A DNA stretch of 64,000 nucleotides from Procambarus clarkii (taxonomy: Eukaryota > Arthropoda > Malacostraca > Decapoda > Cambaridae). Shown piece after piece: positions 1 to 12,139 of the stretch (position 1 is its first letter; every line of letters begins with the position of its first letter). The DNA is taken from contig NC_091160.1 in assembly GCF_040958095.1 (NCBI RefSeq), forward strand, positions 40,467,730 through 40,531,729. Direction: 5' to 3'. The translations under genes were made by a program, and so were the position numbers. Under the pieces are notes generated by a model, which did no database searches, had not been told where the DNA came from, and saw only the letters and a list, made by a program, of their open reading frames with translations.

Positions 1-469
1 TTTACAGAGTACTGTATATAAGGCCACCAAGAGTACTCAGAGCAATTCGGGCATATTCATACTCATCCAAAAGAGATAACCTCTTTGTTATATGTTATTT
101 ATATATACAGTGGAATATTCAATAACTAATGATTACGTTGTTATGTTATCAGTCCAACGAGAGGTTTTTGGACATTACCTGACACATGCAAATTTTACTT
201 AGAAAACGGAACAGGTATTGATATAAATATATGTAAATTGTGTCGCGTCTTAAGGGTTTCTACTCACCCATTATGTTGTACAGTGCCCATTAACTCGTGT
301 CTATAGACACACATGACTAAAAGCGCTTCCTCAACAAATAGGTTTGATGTGTCAAATTGGAAAGATTTGTTATATTCAGGAGACATACAAGGATGTAAAC
401 ACATAAATTGTCGAGAACGAAGCCAACTGTACTATCTAGTCCCCTTGTGAAGTCAATACAATGGTAATA

Positions 470-1440
470 ATAAAAATAATAATTTATTTTACAAGAAAGT
501 ACAATGAGTTGGTGAGATTACATAAGATTGGTATTTTTACATTCATTCAAAGCCACTAACACGCATTGTGTTTCAGACAGATCCTTAATGTAACATATCA
601 GGTAAGATGAGAGGGGGCATTATAGCAAGGCTTTATATGAATAAATACCTACAACATAAGTTGACAGAGATGATTACACTGGTAAGGATATATGTCTGAA
701 GTACTAATATTGGGGAAGTGGGTAGTACAAGATACAGTGTGAGTTTGAAGCATAAGGTAGGAAACTATGAGGATGAAATTAGGTACTTTTTATTTTACTT
801 TTGAACAGGGCTTGGGTTGGAATTTTGTTTTAATTCATCAGGGAGTGAGTTCTAAAAACTGGGCTCTTTTATTTACATGGAGTGTTTGCACAGATTTAGT
901 CTGACTCTGGGGATATCAAAGAGATATATATTTTCTGGTGTGGTGCTCATGCTAGTTCATCTATCAAGGAAAAGTTTCAGATCATGATTAGTATTTTGGA
1001 ACAAGGTTTTGTACATATAAATAGTCCATGAGAATGTGTGGAGTGTGTGTTTAGCATGTTAAGGGATTTAAATATAGGGGCTGAGTGTCTGTAGACAGAG
1101 TTTGTTATAGTTCTGATAGCAGAGTTTTGCTGAGTGACGATAGGTTTGAGGTAATTTCTAGTGGTTGATTTCCATGCACAGATACCGTGTTATATAGGAA
1201 TAAATTAGTGCTTAGTATAATGAGTGGGGAACAGAGTGGGGGAACATAATATATGTTGTTAGACAGTATATCGACTGTTTTTGAGACTTTTTTGGCTGTG
1301 TTATATGTGGGTGCTGAGTTCAGTCTCTTGTCTATTTATAAGCCAAGGAACCTGCCCTCATTTTTATTTGTAATGTTAATATAATATAGATGAACAAGGT
1401 GTCTTGACCGAGGTGAGGATAGCTTGAGGTACTTCACTTC
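470..1440 (-). mobile_element. LINE family A (CR1/L2-like), 3' end, minus strand
   Basis: Reading the minus strand, this holds the end of a reverse transcriptase reading frame and its 3'UTR. Around 950-895 the peptide LFDIPRVRLNLCKH appears, matching the C-terminal block of the better preserved copy at 8697-9510. The 3' side (470-600) carries the family tail that on the other strand ends in an AAAT-type repeat. The copy is decayed and 5'-truncated. The clade is inferred from the lack of an RNase H domain and the GPxLWNSLP C-terminal motif seen in sister copies. Confidence 0.65.
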
Positions 1441-1546
1441 TTTAATTATTTTAATATCTCCAGAAAACTATTTCAGTTTCCCTCAATTACCATCACATTA
1501 ATCTTTGTGTTCTTTCTGACGACCGTCCCCTCCTACCCTGCTTTCT

Positions 1547-2421
1547 TTTTCTGGTGTACAGGGTCTGGTTACTTCTTTCTGGTGTACAGGGTCTGGTTGC
1601 TTCTTTCTGGTGTACAGGGTCTGGTTGCTTCTTTCTGGTGTACAGGGCCTGGTTGCTTCTTTCTGGTGTACAGGGTCTGGTTGCTTCTTTCTGGTGTACA
1701 GGGTCTGGTTGCTTCTTTCTGGTGTACAGGGTCTGGTTGCTTCTTTCTGGTGTACAGGGTCTGGTTGCTTCTTTCTGGTGTACAGGGCCTGGTTGCTTCT
1801 TTCTGGTGTACAGGGTCTGGTTGCTTCTTTTTGGTGTACAGGGCCTGGTTGCTTCTTTCTGGTGTACAGGGCCTGGTTGCTTCTTTCTGGTGTACAGGGT
1901 CTGGTTACTTCTTTCTGGTGTACAGGGTCTGGTTGCTTCTTTCTGGTGTACAGGGTCTGGTTGCTTCTTTCTGGTGTACTGGGTCTGGTTGCTTCTTTTT
2001 GGTGTACAGGGCCTGGTTGCTTCTTTCTGGTGTACAGGGCCTGGTTGCTTCTTTCTGGTGTACAGGGTCTGGTTGCTTCTTTCTGGTGTACAGGGTCTGG
2101 TTGCTTCTTTCTGGTGTACAGGGCCTGGTTGCTTCTTTCTGGTGTACAGGGTCTGGTTACTTCTTTCTGGTGTACAGGGTCTGGTTGCTTCTTTCTGGTG
2201 TACAGGGCCTGGTTGCTTCTTTCTGGTGTACAGGGTCTGGTTACTTCTTTCTGGTGTACAGGGTCTGGTTGCTTCTTTCTGGTGTACAGGGTCTGGTTGC
2301 TTCTTTCTGGTGTAGAGGGCCTGGTTGCTTCTTTCTGGTGTACAGTGTCTGGTTGCTTCTTTCTGGTGTAGAGGGCCTGATTGCTTCTTTCTGGTGTACA
2401 GGGTCTGGTTGCTTCTTTCTT
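1547..2421. repeat. 28-bp minisatellite, about 31 units
   Basis: The unit, read from CTTCTTTCTGGTGTACAGGG, is 28 bp and repeats about 31 times with mostly single-base variants (GGGTC/GGGCC, GTTGC/GTTAC). Because 28 is not a multiple of 3 and the unit has no stop in the frames it passes through, long open frames appear on both strands with a 28-residue period. These are by-products of the repeat and are not called as genes. Confidence 0.97.
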
Positions 2422-2424
2422 TAA

Positions 2425-4377
2425 CCGGTAGGGCAAAAGACAGCACCTTGGACAACGTTAAGTTAGGCTCAGTCACTCATGAGTTATTTTTAGGACTGGC
2501 ATTGGAAGGATTGGCATCGCAAGGTTAGGTAGTAGTAGGCATCCATCAATCTCAAGAAATTGTGGCGTTGCGCTCTGGTTGTCGGTCTGGAGTGGCCTCT
2601 CCAGGGCGCAAAGCCAGGGTAGGTTGATACGAGGGAGAAAAAGTCACCTATGCAGCAGGTCCTGTGGGAACCGACCTGTGAGATTTATATTTATTTAATT
2701 TATATGAATTTATATTTACGTTAATTTATATACTTCGATAGCAATTTGTATGATAATGAGTGGACTGTATTTCTGCAATAATCTCTAATCTCACAAATCG
2801 ATCCTCTACACATTAGGGGGGGTTTATTAGTTTATATATATGCAGCCAATCAACTACAGAATTAACTACATACATTGAAAAGGTTCCTTATCTTATTTGT
2901 ACAGCAGGTATAACCAGGATGTAGACCACATTTTCCCTCTTTGAGGTAGCTTCCACGTGCTGGTAACTGATGCACAAACATGCTTCCTCGTCTTGACCTG
3001 TTAAAAGGGCGCTAGCTGTGAAGCCAGAAACCTAGTATATGACAGGTATTTCAGAGAAACATTGTACATGGAACAATAAAGACCTGGCTTAATTACCTTT
3101 AGTATGAGGCGATTTCGCGTTCTAACCGGCTAACCCTACCCAATGACATTAATGGCCACTAATGATAGATAATGGGTTTCGGAAAGAACACTTAACTTGA
3201 ATTTGTAGACAGCGTGTTGATAATGGTACACTTTTAGTTTCCATAACACTACGTCCAAGTAAATTTAACAGGAGCCGAATTTGCTCCCGTGTGAGCCTCT
3301 GGTCTAGTCTCAACAATGGCTGCATCTAACACTCCATACTATTGACGCCTGGCCGACATTGTCCAGATATGATTGGAGCCAAATTTGCTCCACACGTCTC
3401 GGAGGTGACACAACAATGGCTGCCCTCCTTCCTCACTCTCACGCCTGGCTTACATTGTCCACATGTCAGAAAGTGATAGAAGGGTCACATTTACTCTACT
3501 TTAATATTGATAATTAAGTTAATTTATATAAGATGTTTTTATGATGGTAAAGTCCAAAGACTAATGTATTTAAGAATAATTCCCACCATAATAGGTGGTG
3601 AATTATAATAGTATGTGGTGATGATATCCCGTTTTCTATAGACGGTAATTCCACTACAAGTTACGTTTTCTATGGGTAACTTGTTGGTAATACAGCTATT
3701 ATCTGTATGATTATTAAATGGTGTCGGATTTTCCGACAGGTCCCCCTCTCCTCGGCACCGAAAGTCTCCAATGGAAAGGCAAACGCCAATACGATTGATT
3801 CCAGCGCCGTCGCAGGAACTGTCAGAACGAGGGTGAAGGCAACAACGAACTGCTCCAGGAGCTCAAGCTCCGGAGTTTAAGGTAAGGTAGGCCTGGGTAA
3901 ACATACGAGGCTATACACCCACTCCTTCACTACACATGAGCTTCCCCTTGGCTACGACTGGCCGGGGATTACTAAGTGGACTCAGCACCTTCTTTACTGT
4001 TGTCGACGCTCACGTGGTTCCCCAGATTTCAAGTTTGAGTTCCTCCCTAGCTCCCAATTTCGTGTGTTTTGAGAGCCTCCCGCAGCCAACATTGCGGCAA
4101 AACCTCTTGCAACCACCACACTCTTCCTGGAGGTCCTCTGCGGCCATGCCAGATTTGGTTGAACTATCAACTTCGTCAGTATACACGCCGACCATGCAAA
4201 CAGCTTCGTATTGATATATAAGATGTAATTCACGACCTTCTGCCTTAGATTAAAGACCAAACACGTACACTTGTTTGTCTTGCTCGCCTTTCTAGAAATA
4301 ATTCTGAGCGCGCTCCCTGATGTCGTCATTCCTTACCCCTACCTGATCTATACCTTGATAATCCCGGCTGTTTTATT
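2425..4377. other. No gene recognised; short diverged tandem duplication
   Basis: I see no convincing exon here. At about 3270-3470 a segment of roughly 100 bp is repeated in diverged form: both halves carry GGAGCC(G/A)AATTTGCTCC, then CAACAATGGCTGC, then ACGCCTGGC and ACATTGTCCA. Open frames of 60-110 codons at 3936-4329 on both strands have no recognisable family. A pyrimidine tract ending TTTTGACAG just before 4383 resembles a splice acceptor, but no partner exon was found. Confidence 0.5.
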
Positions 4378-4431
4378 TTGACAGTTACCCCGACTGCTCT
4401 CACAACCATGGCTGGCAATGTTGACTGGTAT

Positions 4432-5690
4432 GCAGGTCCTGGTAACCCAGGTCCTGGTAACCCAGGCCCTGGTAACCCAGGTCCTGGTAACCTAAATCCT
4501 GGTAACCCAGATCCTGGTAATCCAGATCCTGGTAATCCAGATCCTGGTAACCTAAATCCTGGTAACCCAGGTCCTGGTAACCCAGGTCCTGGTAACCCAG
4601 GTCCTGGTAACCCAGGTCCTGGTAACCTAAATCCTGGTAACCCAGATCCTGGTAATCCAGATCCTGGTAATCCAGATCCTGGTAACCTAAATCCTGGTAA
4701 CCCAGGTCCTGGTAACCCAGGTCCTGGTAACCCAGGTCCTGGTAACCTAAATCCTGGTAACCCAGGTCCTGGTAACCCAGATCCTGGTAATCCAGATCCT
4801 GGTAACCTAAATCCTGGTAACCCAGATCCTGGTAACCCAGATCCTGGTAACCCAGATCTTGGTAACCCAGATCATGGTAACCCAGATCCTGGTAACCCAG
4901 ATCATGGTAACCCAGATCCTGGTAACCCAGATCATGGTAACCCAGATCATGGTAACCCAGATCTTGGTAACCCAGATCCTGGTAACCTAAATCCTGGTAA
5001 CCCAGATCCTGGTAACCCAGATCCTGGTAACCCAGATCTTGGTAACCCAGATCATGGTAACCCAGATCTTGGTAACCCAGATCATGGTAACCCAGATCCT
5101 GGTAACTCAGATCCTAGTAACCCAGATCCTGGTAACCCAGATCATGGTAACCCAGATCATGGTAACCCAGATCCTGGTAACCCAGATCCTGGTAACCCAG
5201 ATCCTGGTAACCCAGATCCTGGTAACCCAGATCATGGTAACCCAGATCATGGTAACCCAGATCTTGGTAACCCAGATCCTAGTAACCCAGATCTTGGTAT
5301 CCCAGATCATGGTAACCCAGATCCTGGTAACAAAGATCCTGGTAACCCAGATCCTGGTAACTCAGATCATGGTAACCCAGATCATGGTAACCCAGATCCT
5401 GGTAACCCAGATCCTGGTAACCCAGATCCTGGTAACCCAGATCCTGGTAACCCAGATCATGGTAACCCAGATCCTGGTAACCCAGATCCTGGTAAACCAG
5501 ATCCTGGTAACCCAGATCATGGTAACCCAGATCCTGGTAACCCAGATCCTGGTAACCCAGATCCTGGTAACCCAGATCCTGGTAACCCAGATCCTGGTAA
5601 CCCAGATCCTGGTAACCCAGGTCCTGGTAACCCAGATCCTGGTAACCCAGATCCTGGTAACCCAGATCATGGTAACCCAGGCCCTGATAC
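4432..5690. repeat. 15-bp minisatellite encoding GNPDP-type pentapeptides
   Basis: The unit GGTAACCCAGATCCT repeats about 84 times. On the plus strand one frame stays open from ATG 4408 to the stop at about 5748, giving a (GNPDP)n-like protein with variants [15 protein letters not shown] and GNPDL. Two minus-strand frames are also open. Nearly all unit variants change second codon positions in the GNPDP frame, so there is no sign of selection on this protein. In the left third, CTAAAT variants recur every 60-75 bp, a weak higher-order pattern. I treat it as non-coding unless transcripts prove otherwise. Confidence 0.93.
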
Positions 5691-6077
5691 TCCTGCTCAT
5701 GTACCCCTCCACAAACACACTCACAGAAACCTCCTTCCATCGCAGTAGGACCAATTTCCCACTCCCATCAATTCCAACCCACCAACCACTAATTGCCACC
5801 CATTAATCATCAACTACCACCTATACCGCCTCCCACATTTCTCCTTGGAACTCCGCCACTGCTTTCTACCACCTTCCCCTTCGCAGCTCCAAGCCCCACA
5901 ATTTCCACCCCACCAAACCCCCTACTCAACCTCAAATGCACCACAGACAACCACCCCCCTGTTCCCTTCCACATTCCAAATGTACCCTCCCCTCTTCCCT
6001 ACCTACGAACTCGACCTAACCTGACCTAAACCCCATACTTAGACTGGAAACTAACTGCCCAGAGGACAGAGGACAAA

Positions 6078-6325
6078 GGGAGCCGGTCGGCCGAGCAGAC
6101 AGCACGCTGGACTTGTGATCCTGTGGTCCTGGGTTCGATCCCAGGCGCCGGCGAGAAACAATGGGCAGAGTTTCTTTCACCCTATGCCCCTGTTACCTAG
6201 CAGTAAAATAGGTACCTGGGTGTTAGTCAGCTGTCACGGGCTGCTTCCTGGGGGTGGAGGCCTAGTCGAGGACCGGGCCGCGGGGACACTAAAGGCCCCG
6301 AAATCATCTCAAGATAATCTCAAGG
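6078..6325 (+). mobile_element. tRNA-derived SINE (family S1), full-length copy
   Basis: The head is tRNA-like, with an A-box-like segment (GTCGGCCGAGCAGACAGC) and a B box (GGTTCGATCCC) at about 6130-6142. A body with GGGCAGAGTTTCTTTCACCC and CCTAGCAGTAAAATAGGTAC follows, then a tail ATCTCAAGATAATCTCAAGG. Very similar copies lie at 16212, 35836 and 44252, and on the minus strand at 33540. The tail resembles the 3' end of LINE family D, its likely mobilising partner. Confidence 0.88.
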
Positions 6326-6489
6326 ACAGCACAACAATGAATACTCTGAAGATCTGGTAGACCAATGTTGATGAACTGTCAAATAAAGCAGATGAACTCA
6401 AAGAAAGGAATGAGAACACAAACTCTGATGGAGACCAAGCTAACTGTTATGATTAGTACTGCAATGCAACATTCCCAAGGAAACACTAA

Positions 6490-8140
6490 ATAATGAGAAA
6501 TTGAAATTGAATTGAAATAGAAATAAGTTTATTGAGGTAAAAAACACACAAAGGGATGAGGTAGCTCAAGCTATTCTCACCCCGTTCAGTACATCGTGTT
6601 AATACATACATATACACACATCACAAACAATAAACATTTTACCGAACATTCTGAGAGATAAACATATACATTTCCTCCTTTACTCAAATAGTATGGTATC
6701 AGACGTACACACAAATACTTTTATGACCTAGGTATACTGTATAGACAATTTGCAAGAGACATGCAGATAATTCAACAAAAGATTACAGTCTTGGTGCAAA
6801 ATTCTTATATCTCTCAAGAATATCATCAACCTTTCCGTTGTGACACATCCAGGCTATTTGTTCAGGAACAGTCCTTATCTCAGTGTTGCTATATACATTA
6901 ATCAACGGGCAATCAAGAACATAATGGGCAAGGGTGTGAGACCTTAACATACCACATAGTTTACACTTCGTGTCATTATCATGAACACCTATCCCATATT
7001 CCCAGTAATATTTGTACCCAAGCCTGAGCCGCATGTACACAGAGTCACTCCAAGCATTTCTCCTTTTACCATAAGTGAAATGGGTGTTTTGACTCACACA
7101 CATGTAGTGTTGCATGGTTTGACTTCTCTCATACATTATATCTCTCCTCTCCACTTCTGCCTGTGCCTGAATATTTCTGATTTTGCTTCTTATTTGTCTC
7201 ATTGTGAATTCATATTCGATGTCAACTTGTGGTTTTGATGTGGCACGTTTGGCCAAGTCATCCGCCACCTCGTTAAGCACTATTCCAAGATGAGATGGAA
7301 TCCACATGAATTTCACACTATGACCTTTCAACTGTATCTCAGTTATCCTTTTCTTACAATCCTCAACTATGGACATGAAGACTGGGTTTCGACTGTTTAA
7401 GGACTCCAGTGCTCCTCGGCTATCGAAACAAATACAAAAACATCTTTGTCGTCATGACGTACTTCCTCCAAACACGCCAGAATAGCCTGCAGTTCAGCTT
7501 GTGTGGATGATATATAATTACTAAGCCGGAGTTCAATTTTCCTGTCCACAGTCCCAAACTCCGTATATTCCCTTATGAGGCCACCACACCCTGCCCTGCC
7601 ATCCTCCGCCACCGACCCGTCGCAATATACATGTAAACTGTTGCCTCTTGGTAACCGAGATATCATGCTTCCATACAAACACTGTAACTGTCCCGGTTCA
7701 TGATGAATCTTTTTCACCTTGAGGGGTACAATTTCGACGTCTATTTTCTGTACTTTCCAGGGAGCAGACCTATTACACTGGTGAGAGGGTTTACAGCAGT
7801 CAAGTACATCGTATTCCCTGAGGTCATGAGCTAATCCCCTCGTGTAGCGTGTCTCCCTCAGTTTCCTGGAAGTGTGTACGTCACTCAAGCAGGTCTGAAC
7901 GCTCTCAAACAGCTTATCCACTCCTTTTCTCCGCATGAAACGAATAGATACTCTAGTGTTAATGTCACGGACTCTAGCATACACACTCTGTAAATTTAAT
8001 TCCATTCTCATTATTTCAATCATTGCATTTCTTTGACATCCAAGAATAATTTTCATAACCTCGTTTTGTATCAGCTTAATTTTTTGAATTCTGCCTTGGC
8101 CTGTGTAAGACAAAACTGGTGATGCGTAGTCTACCAGGGA
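6490..8140 (-). mobile_element. LINE family B (I-like, with RNase H), 3' half, minus strand
   Basis: The minus strand encodes the end of a reverse transcriptase (from about 8113), an RNase H domain and a C-terminal zinc-knuckle-like segment. Visible RNase H landmarks are YCDGSV, AELQAI and WIPSHLGIVLNEVADDLAK. Downstream, CKLCGMLRSHTLAHYVLDCP gives Cys/His spacing typical of these LINEs. The frame is broken once near 7380-7400. The stop is at 6783 and the 3'UTR runs to about 6490, ending in CAATTC/TTCAAT-type repeats instead of plain poly(A). The RNase H domain places it with the I group; the clade was not tested phylogenetically. Confidence 0.85.
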
Positions 8141-8149
8141 CCGAATAAT

Positions 8150-8500
8150 GAGAAGGGAAAGACTTCAGAGAGAAGGCAGGTGTGGCACTGTTGGTAAAAA
8201 GAAACTGGATATATGAAGGGGTTTGTTTGTAGGTGTCAAACAACTACAAGGACTGCATCATGCTAATAATTTCACTGGATATTGAGAAAGTGGTCGTTGC
8301 TGTAATCTACAACCCTTCAAAGAACAACAGAAGACTGAGGCAAGAATACCAAGGGATGGTAGCCAATAGACTGAATGTAAAGCTTATATATAGTAATAGG
8401 AGACATGGCCAAACTGACTGAGAAACAATGGGCCCAAAAGTAGGAGATGAGACAACGAGCAAAGCTTGTAGAAGTGGAAAAGTTAAACTTCCTGGTGCAA
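8150..8500 (+). mobile_element. LINE endonuclease fragment
   Basis: Plus-strand frames contain VVVAVIYNPSKNNRRLRQEY and EYQGMVANRLNV, typical of the AP endonuclease region of a non-LTR retrotransposon in family C style. It is short and broken, and is abutted by SINE S2 at 8511. Confidence 0.6.
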
Positions 8501-8510
8501 TATGTTTAGC

Positions 8511-8690
8511 AGTCCCCGTGGCATTGTGGTAAGACGCTCACCTGGTGTTTCTCTAGCGCTTTGTCCTGGGTTCGTATCCTAGCCGGGGAGGAGTAACTAG
8601 GCGCAAATCCTTAACTGTAACCTTTGTTTAACCCAACAGTAAAACGGGTACCTTGTTGTTAAACGATTTGGCGGGTTTTATTCCGGGGAA
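8511..8690 (+). mobile_element. tRNA-derived SINE (family S2), head and body
   Basis: The head starts TCCCCGTGGCATTGTGGTAA and has a B box GGGTTCGTATCC. TCCCCG near the start pairs with CGGGGA after the B box, as an acceptor stem would. The body contains ACTGTAACCTTTGTTTAACC and CAGTAAAACGGGTACC. Longer minus-strand copies lie at 11490, 23609 and 25757 and carry a tail shared with LINE family A. This copy lacks that tail and abuts a LINE A reverse transcriptase segment. TATGTTT occurs on both sides and may be a short target duplication. Confidence 0.82.
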
Positions 8691-8696
8691 CATATG

Positions 8697-9916
8697 TTTG
8701 CTGATGATACTACCCTCATCAATTTAGACCCCAACCCACATACACTAAATAATGTTGTGAATAATGAATGAAAAAAGTCCACTTATGGATGTCTACTAAC
8801 ACTAAACATAGAAAAGACCTACTACATCTTATTTGGAAGCAAATCATCGAATGCAATTCAGCTTCAGATAGACAACATTAACATCAGTAATAAAAATGAT
8901 GGCAAGTTTCTTGGCCTATTCCTAGACAAGAGACTCAACTTCAGTACCCACATACAACACATAACTAAGAAAGTCTCTAAAACAGTTCGTATACTCTCTA
9001 AAATCAGATATTATGTTCCTAACTCTGCTCTCCTTTTACTATATTATGCACTAATCTATCCCTATCTTAATTATGGTATCTGTGCATGGGGGTCTACCAC
9101 TGCAAACCACTTTAAGCCCATCATCACCCAGCAAAAATCTGCTATCAGAATAATAACAAATTCTGCTTTCAAACAACACTCAGCTCCCTTATTTAAATCC
9201 TTTAACATGCTAAATATTAACTCCCTCCACGCATTCTCTTGTCTCAACTACATTTACAAAACCCTGTTCCTAAATGCAAACCATGCTCTGAAACTCTCCC
9301 TGCACAGATGTAATAGGACCCATTATCACCACACCAGAAATAAATATCTCTTTGATATCCCCAGGGTCAAACTTAATCTGTGTAAACACTCTATGCTAAT
9401 AAAGGGACCCAGTCTATGGAACTCACTCCCTAGTGAATTGAAAAGCTGTCAAACTTTTGCCTCATTCAAAAACAAAACCAAAGAGTCCCTAATTTCACCT
9501 TCATAGTTTCCTATGCTGAGCTTTAATTTGCTCTGTATCTAGTGTTACCCAATCTCCCAATCTTTATGTACTTAATCCAAACAACTTTATCATTGTGTTC
9601 ATTGCTGTCTTCTTTTGTGTGCTAGCTATAAGCTGTACTGTGCATATTAATTTTTGTTAAACTACCATTCAAGCTGTCAATGCAATCAATCTGAGCTACC
9701 TGTGTGCTTTAATATACCTACAAATTTCTCTCATCTTCCATTTTTTTCTTGCTCTGTACCTGTTATCATTTTTATAAATTTTGCTAGTATTTGCCTACTT
9801 ATAATTTTCTTAAATTAAAGACCTGCCCGAAACGCTGCTCGTACTAGTGGCTTTACAAGAATGTAATTACTATGTTATGTATCCTCACAATCTCAATGTA
9901 CCTTCTTGTATATATA

Positions 9917-9979
<63 letters not shown>

Positions 9980-9985
9980 GTAAAT
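8697..9985 (+). mobile_element. LINE family A (CR1/L2-like), 3' part with RT end and AAAT tail
   Basis: The segment opens at the catalytic box MFADDTTLINLDPN and continues through FLGLFLDKRLNFSTHI and YPYLNYGICAWGSTT to the C-terminal block ending GPSLWNSLPSELKS (stop at about 9506). One in-frame stop lies soon after the FADD box. The 3'UTR runs to about 9840 and ends with CTGCCCGAAACGCTGC, CTTCTTGTATATA and an (AAAT)n run at 9913-9980. The 5' part is missing. No RNase H domain is present, which separates it from family B. Confidence 0.88.
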
Positions 9986-9989
9986 AAAT

Positions 9990-11485
9990 AAATTAAGGAC
10001 TTGCCCGAAACGCTACGCGTCCTGGTGGCTGTACAAGAATGAAAGAACACTTGTATATATAAAAAAATAAATAAATAATTAAGAAAGTAAACAAGAAGGG
10101 GTGGTGACAAATATCAGGGGTTGGGGGGTTTTAGAAACTGGTTATTGAACCAAACTGATACTTGCTTACCGACGAACAGAAACCCCCAACCATTCCCTGA
10201 TAAAAATATGACCGACCAAGCCAACCACACTTCTGCTGCCGTCAGTCGACCAGTAATGAGCACTGGAGTGCTTGCAATTAGTTGGGAGATCACCCTGTAA
10301 TTGTCTTTTTTTCGGAGAGGGGATCAGCGTCTCCTTTATTCAAGGGCGCGGCTCCAAACTGGCCTAGTTGTCATGAGTACACACCCACACGAGCCGCCGT
10401 GACTCCCACACTTTCCATATTATTGGATAATCTATTGAGTTCCCTTCATGGTGTTAATGACCTTTGCCCACCAATTTGCAATCGTGTCTCTCTCCCTCTC
10501 TCTTACTATCCAGGAAGCCTCACCCAGACAAAGGCAAAAATCAGCTGTTAACATACAAACATTTAATGCATGAGAACACACACAACAAAAAATATATAAT
10601 ATAGATAATATTACAGTGCAGCACCCTAGGCTGCTACCAACCGATAGCACTCCAATATCACGTCAGACCTACACAAAATAAAACTTATTAGGCTGCTGCT
10701 TAATCTTCAGCTCACAATCTACTGCCCCCTCACTGCTTGGGGCTGAAATACCTGGTACACAAAATATCTCCAACAAGAAAAATAAATCAATCTCTCACCT
10801 TACACTGCCCCTTTCATGCCAAAATGCAATCAAGCACTCCCTCGAACATCTCAATGTGTCCATATGATTCTCTGTTCTATTTCTCGAGGCCCACTACTGA
10901 GAACATCTATCTGGGTCCTCAAAATCAGGTAGGTACTCCTGCAGATCTTCCAATATCTGCTGCAAATGAAGTTCATATGCCGCTTCTCTCTCCAGCATGT
11001 CCACTTGTCAACTTATCATCTCTAACTTCTTATATCAGCTCACTATCTTAATAAAAATACTAACCTATGCACATAAACATTTACGATCGCTGGGCATACG
11101 ATCAAGCACTAATAAACACTGTAGGATAATCTAATGGGACCTTACTGTATAAAGTGACGACGCGACGACCTCGCCCACTGGCGCCCCAAGATAGCGCTAC
11201 TCTTGGTCGTCCAAGAAAATCCTTTAGTCCCTCGCAGCTTCCTTCAGTTCTGACTTGAGCACACAAAGTCGCCTGGCAGGCTCCACACAGAAATACCTGC
11301 TCAATTTCCTCCACTCAAGGATATAAAACATTAGAGTCCGCACAGGCACGACCACCCCACTAAGCTTCAGGTCGCCTCTAATATCTTTACTAGCACTGAG
11401 AACTGATGCACGGCGTCCCTCACACTTGATAACAAGTAGCCTCCAGTCAACTACCAAACAGGGAACTGTATTCTTCCTTCTTCCC
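9990..11485. other. No gene recognised; S2/LINE A tail fragment and an imperfect inverted repeat
   Basis: 9992-10075 is a second CTTGCCCGAAACGCTACG-type tail with A-rich end. Around 10109-10205, ATCAGGGGTTGGGGGGTTTT faces GAAACCCCCAACC and CCCTGATAAA, an imperfect inverted repeat of unknown origin. The rest (10.2-11.5 kb) has only short open frames without recognisable family signatures. Confidence 0.45.
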
Positions 11486-11489
11486 AGGA

Positions 11490-11764
11490 GATTTTTTTAT
11501 TTATATATACTAGAGTTCTTACACTCTTGTACAGCCACTAGTACGTGTAGCGATTCGGGCAAGTCCTTAATCCTATGTTCCCCTGGAAATTGACCCCCGC
11601 GAAGAATCTTTTTTATAACCAAGTACCCATTTTACTGTTGAGTTCAACAGAGGCTACAGTTAAGGATTTGCGCCCAGTAAATCCTCCCCGGCCAGGATAC
11701 GAACCCAGGACAAAGCGCTCGCAGAACGCCAGGCGAGCGTCTTACCACTACTCCACGGAGACTG
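11490..11764 (-). mobile_element. tRNA-derived SINE (family S2), minus strand
   Basis: On the minus strand the head (AGTCTCCGTGGAGTAGTGGT) and B box GGTTCGTATCC lie at about 11764-11690. A body with the CAGTAAAATGGGTACTTGG block follows, then a tail with GGACTTGCCCGAATCGCTAC and TACAAGAGTG, matching the LINE A 3' end. It is a near full-length copy. Confidence 0.85.
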
Positions 11765-12139
11765 CAGACTTCACTTCGTACATCTGATCGTGACGACTGT
11801 GGTAACTCAAGTGATGCGTTACGACATCAGTCGGTGTCACGTCACGTCACAAAATGTCGACATCTTATTCCATCTAACTTTTACAAGATGCTCATCCTTT
11901 GACTGTCTTCTTTAAAGTCACTGACGTTTACTTAATAAATTTCCTTCCTCTGCTATCTTAATCTCTGGTCAAGTGTGCAGAATAACTCTCACCTGGTAGA
12001 CTCACTTCACTAGGCTGCCTGGGGTCAACACAAACCAGCTAGATTAGACCTGGTCTGCACACAGAATGAGATGCTATTGAAAACATTGGCCATAAGAGGC
12101 CAATGACCCCCCCTGTGTTTTAGTCTTTGAATACATAAG

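Noticed and set aside
1493-2476. Long open frames of 250-330 codons on both strands
   Set aside because: They are produced by a stop-free 28-bp tandem unit and show no protein family signature.
3936-4329. Overlapping open frames on both strands as a possible small gene
   Set aside because: No domain, no signal peptide and no clear splice partners.
5039-5806. Open frames reading (MVTQI)n, (GYQDL)n and (WVTRI)n
   Set aside because: They are other frames of the 15-bp minisatellite.
6078-6150. Functional tRNA gene
   Set aside because: The tRNA-like head belongs to a multi-copy SINE with a conserved body and tail, and the cloverleaf is not intact.
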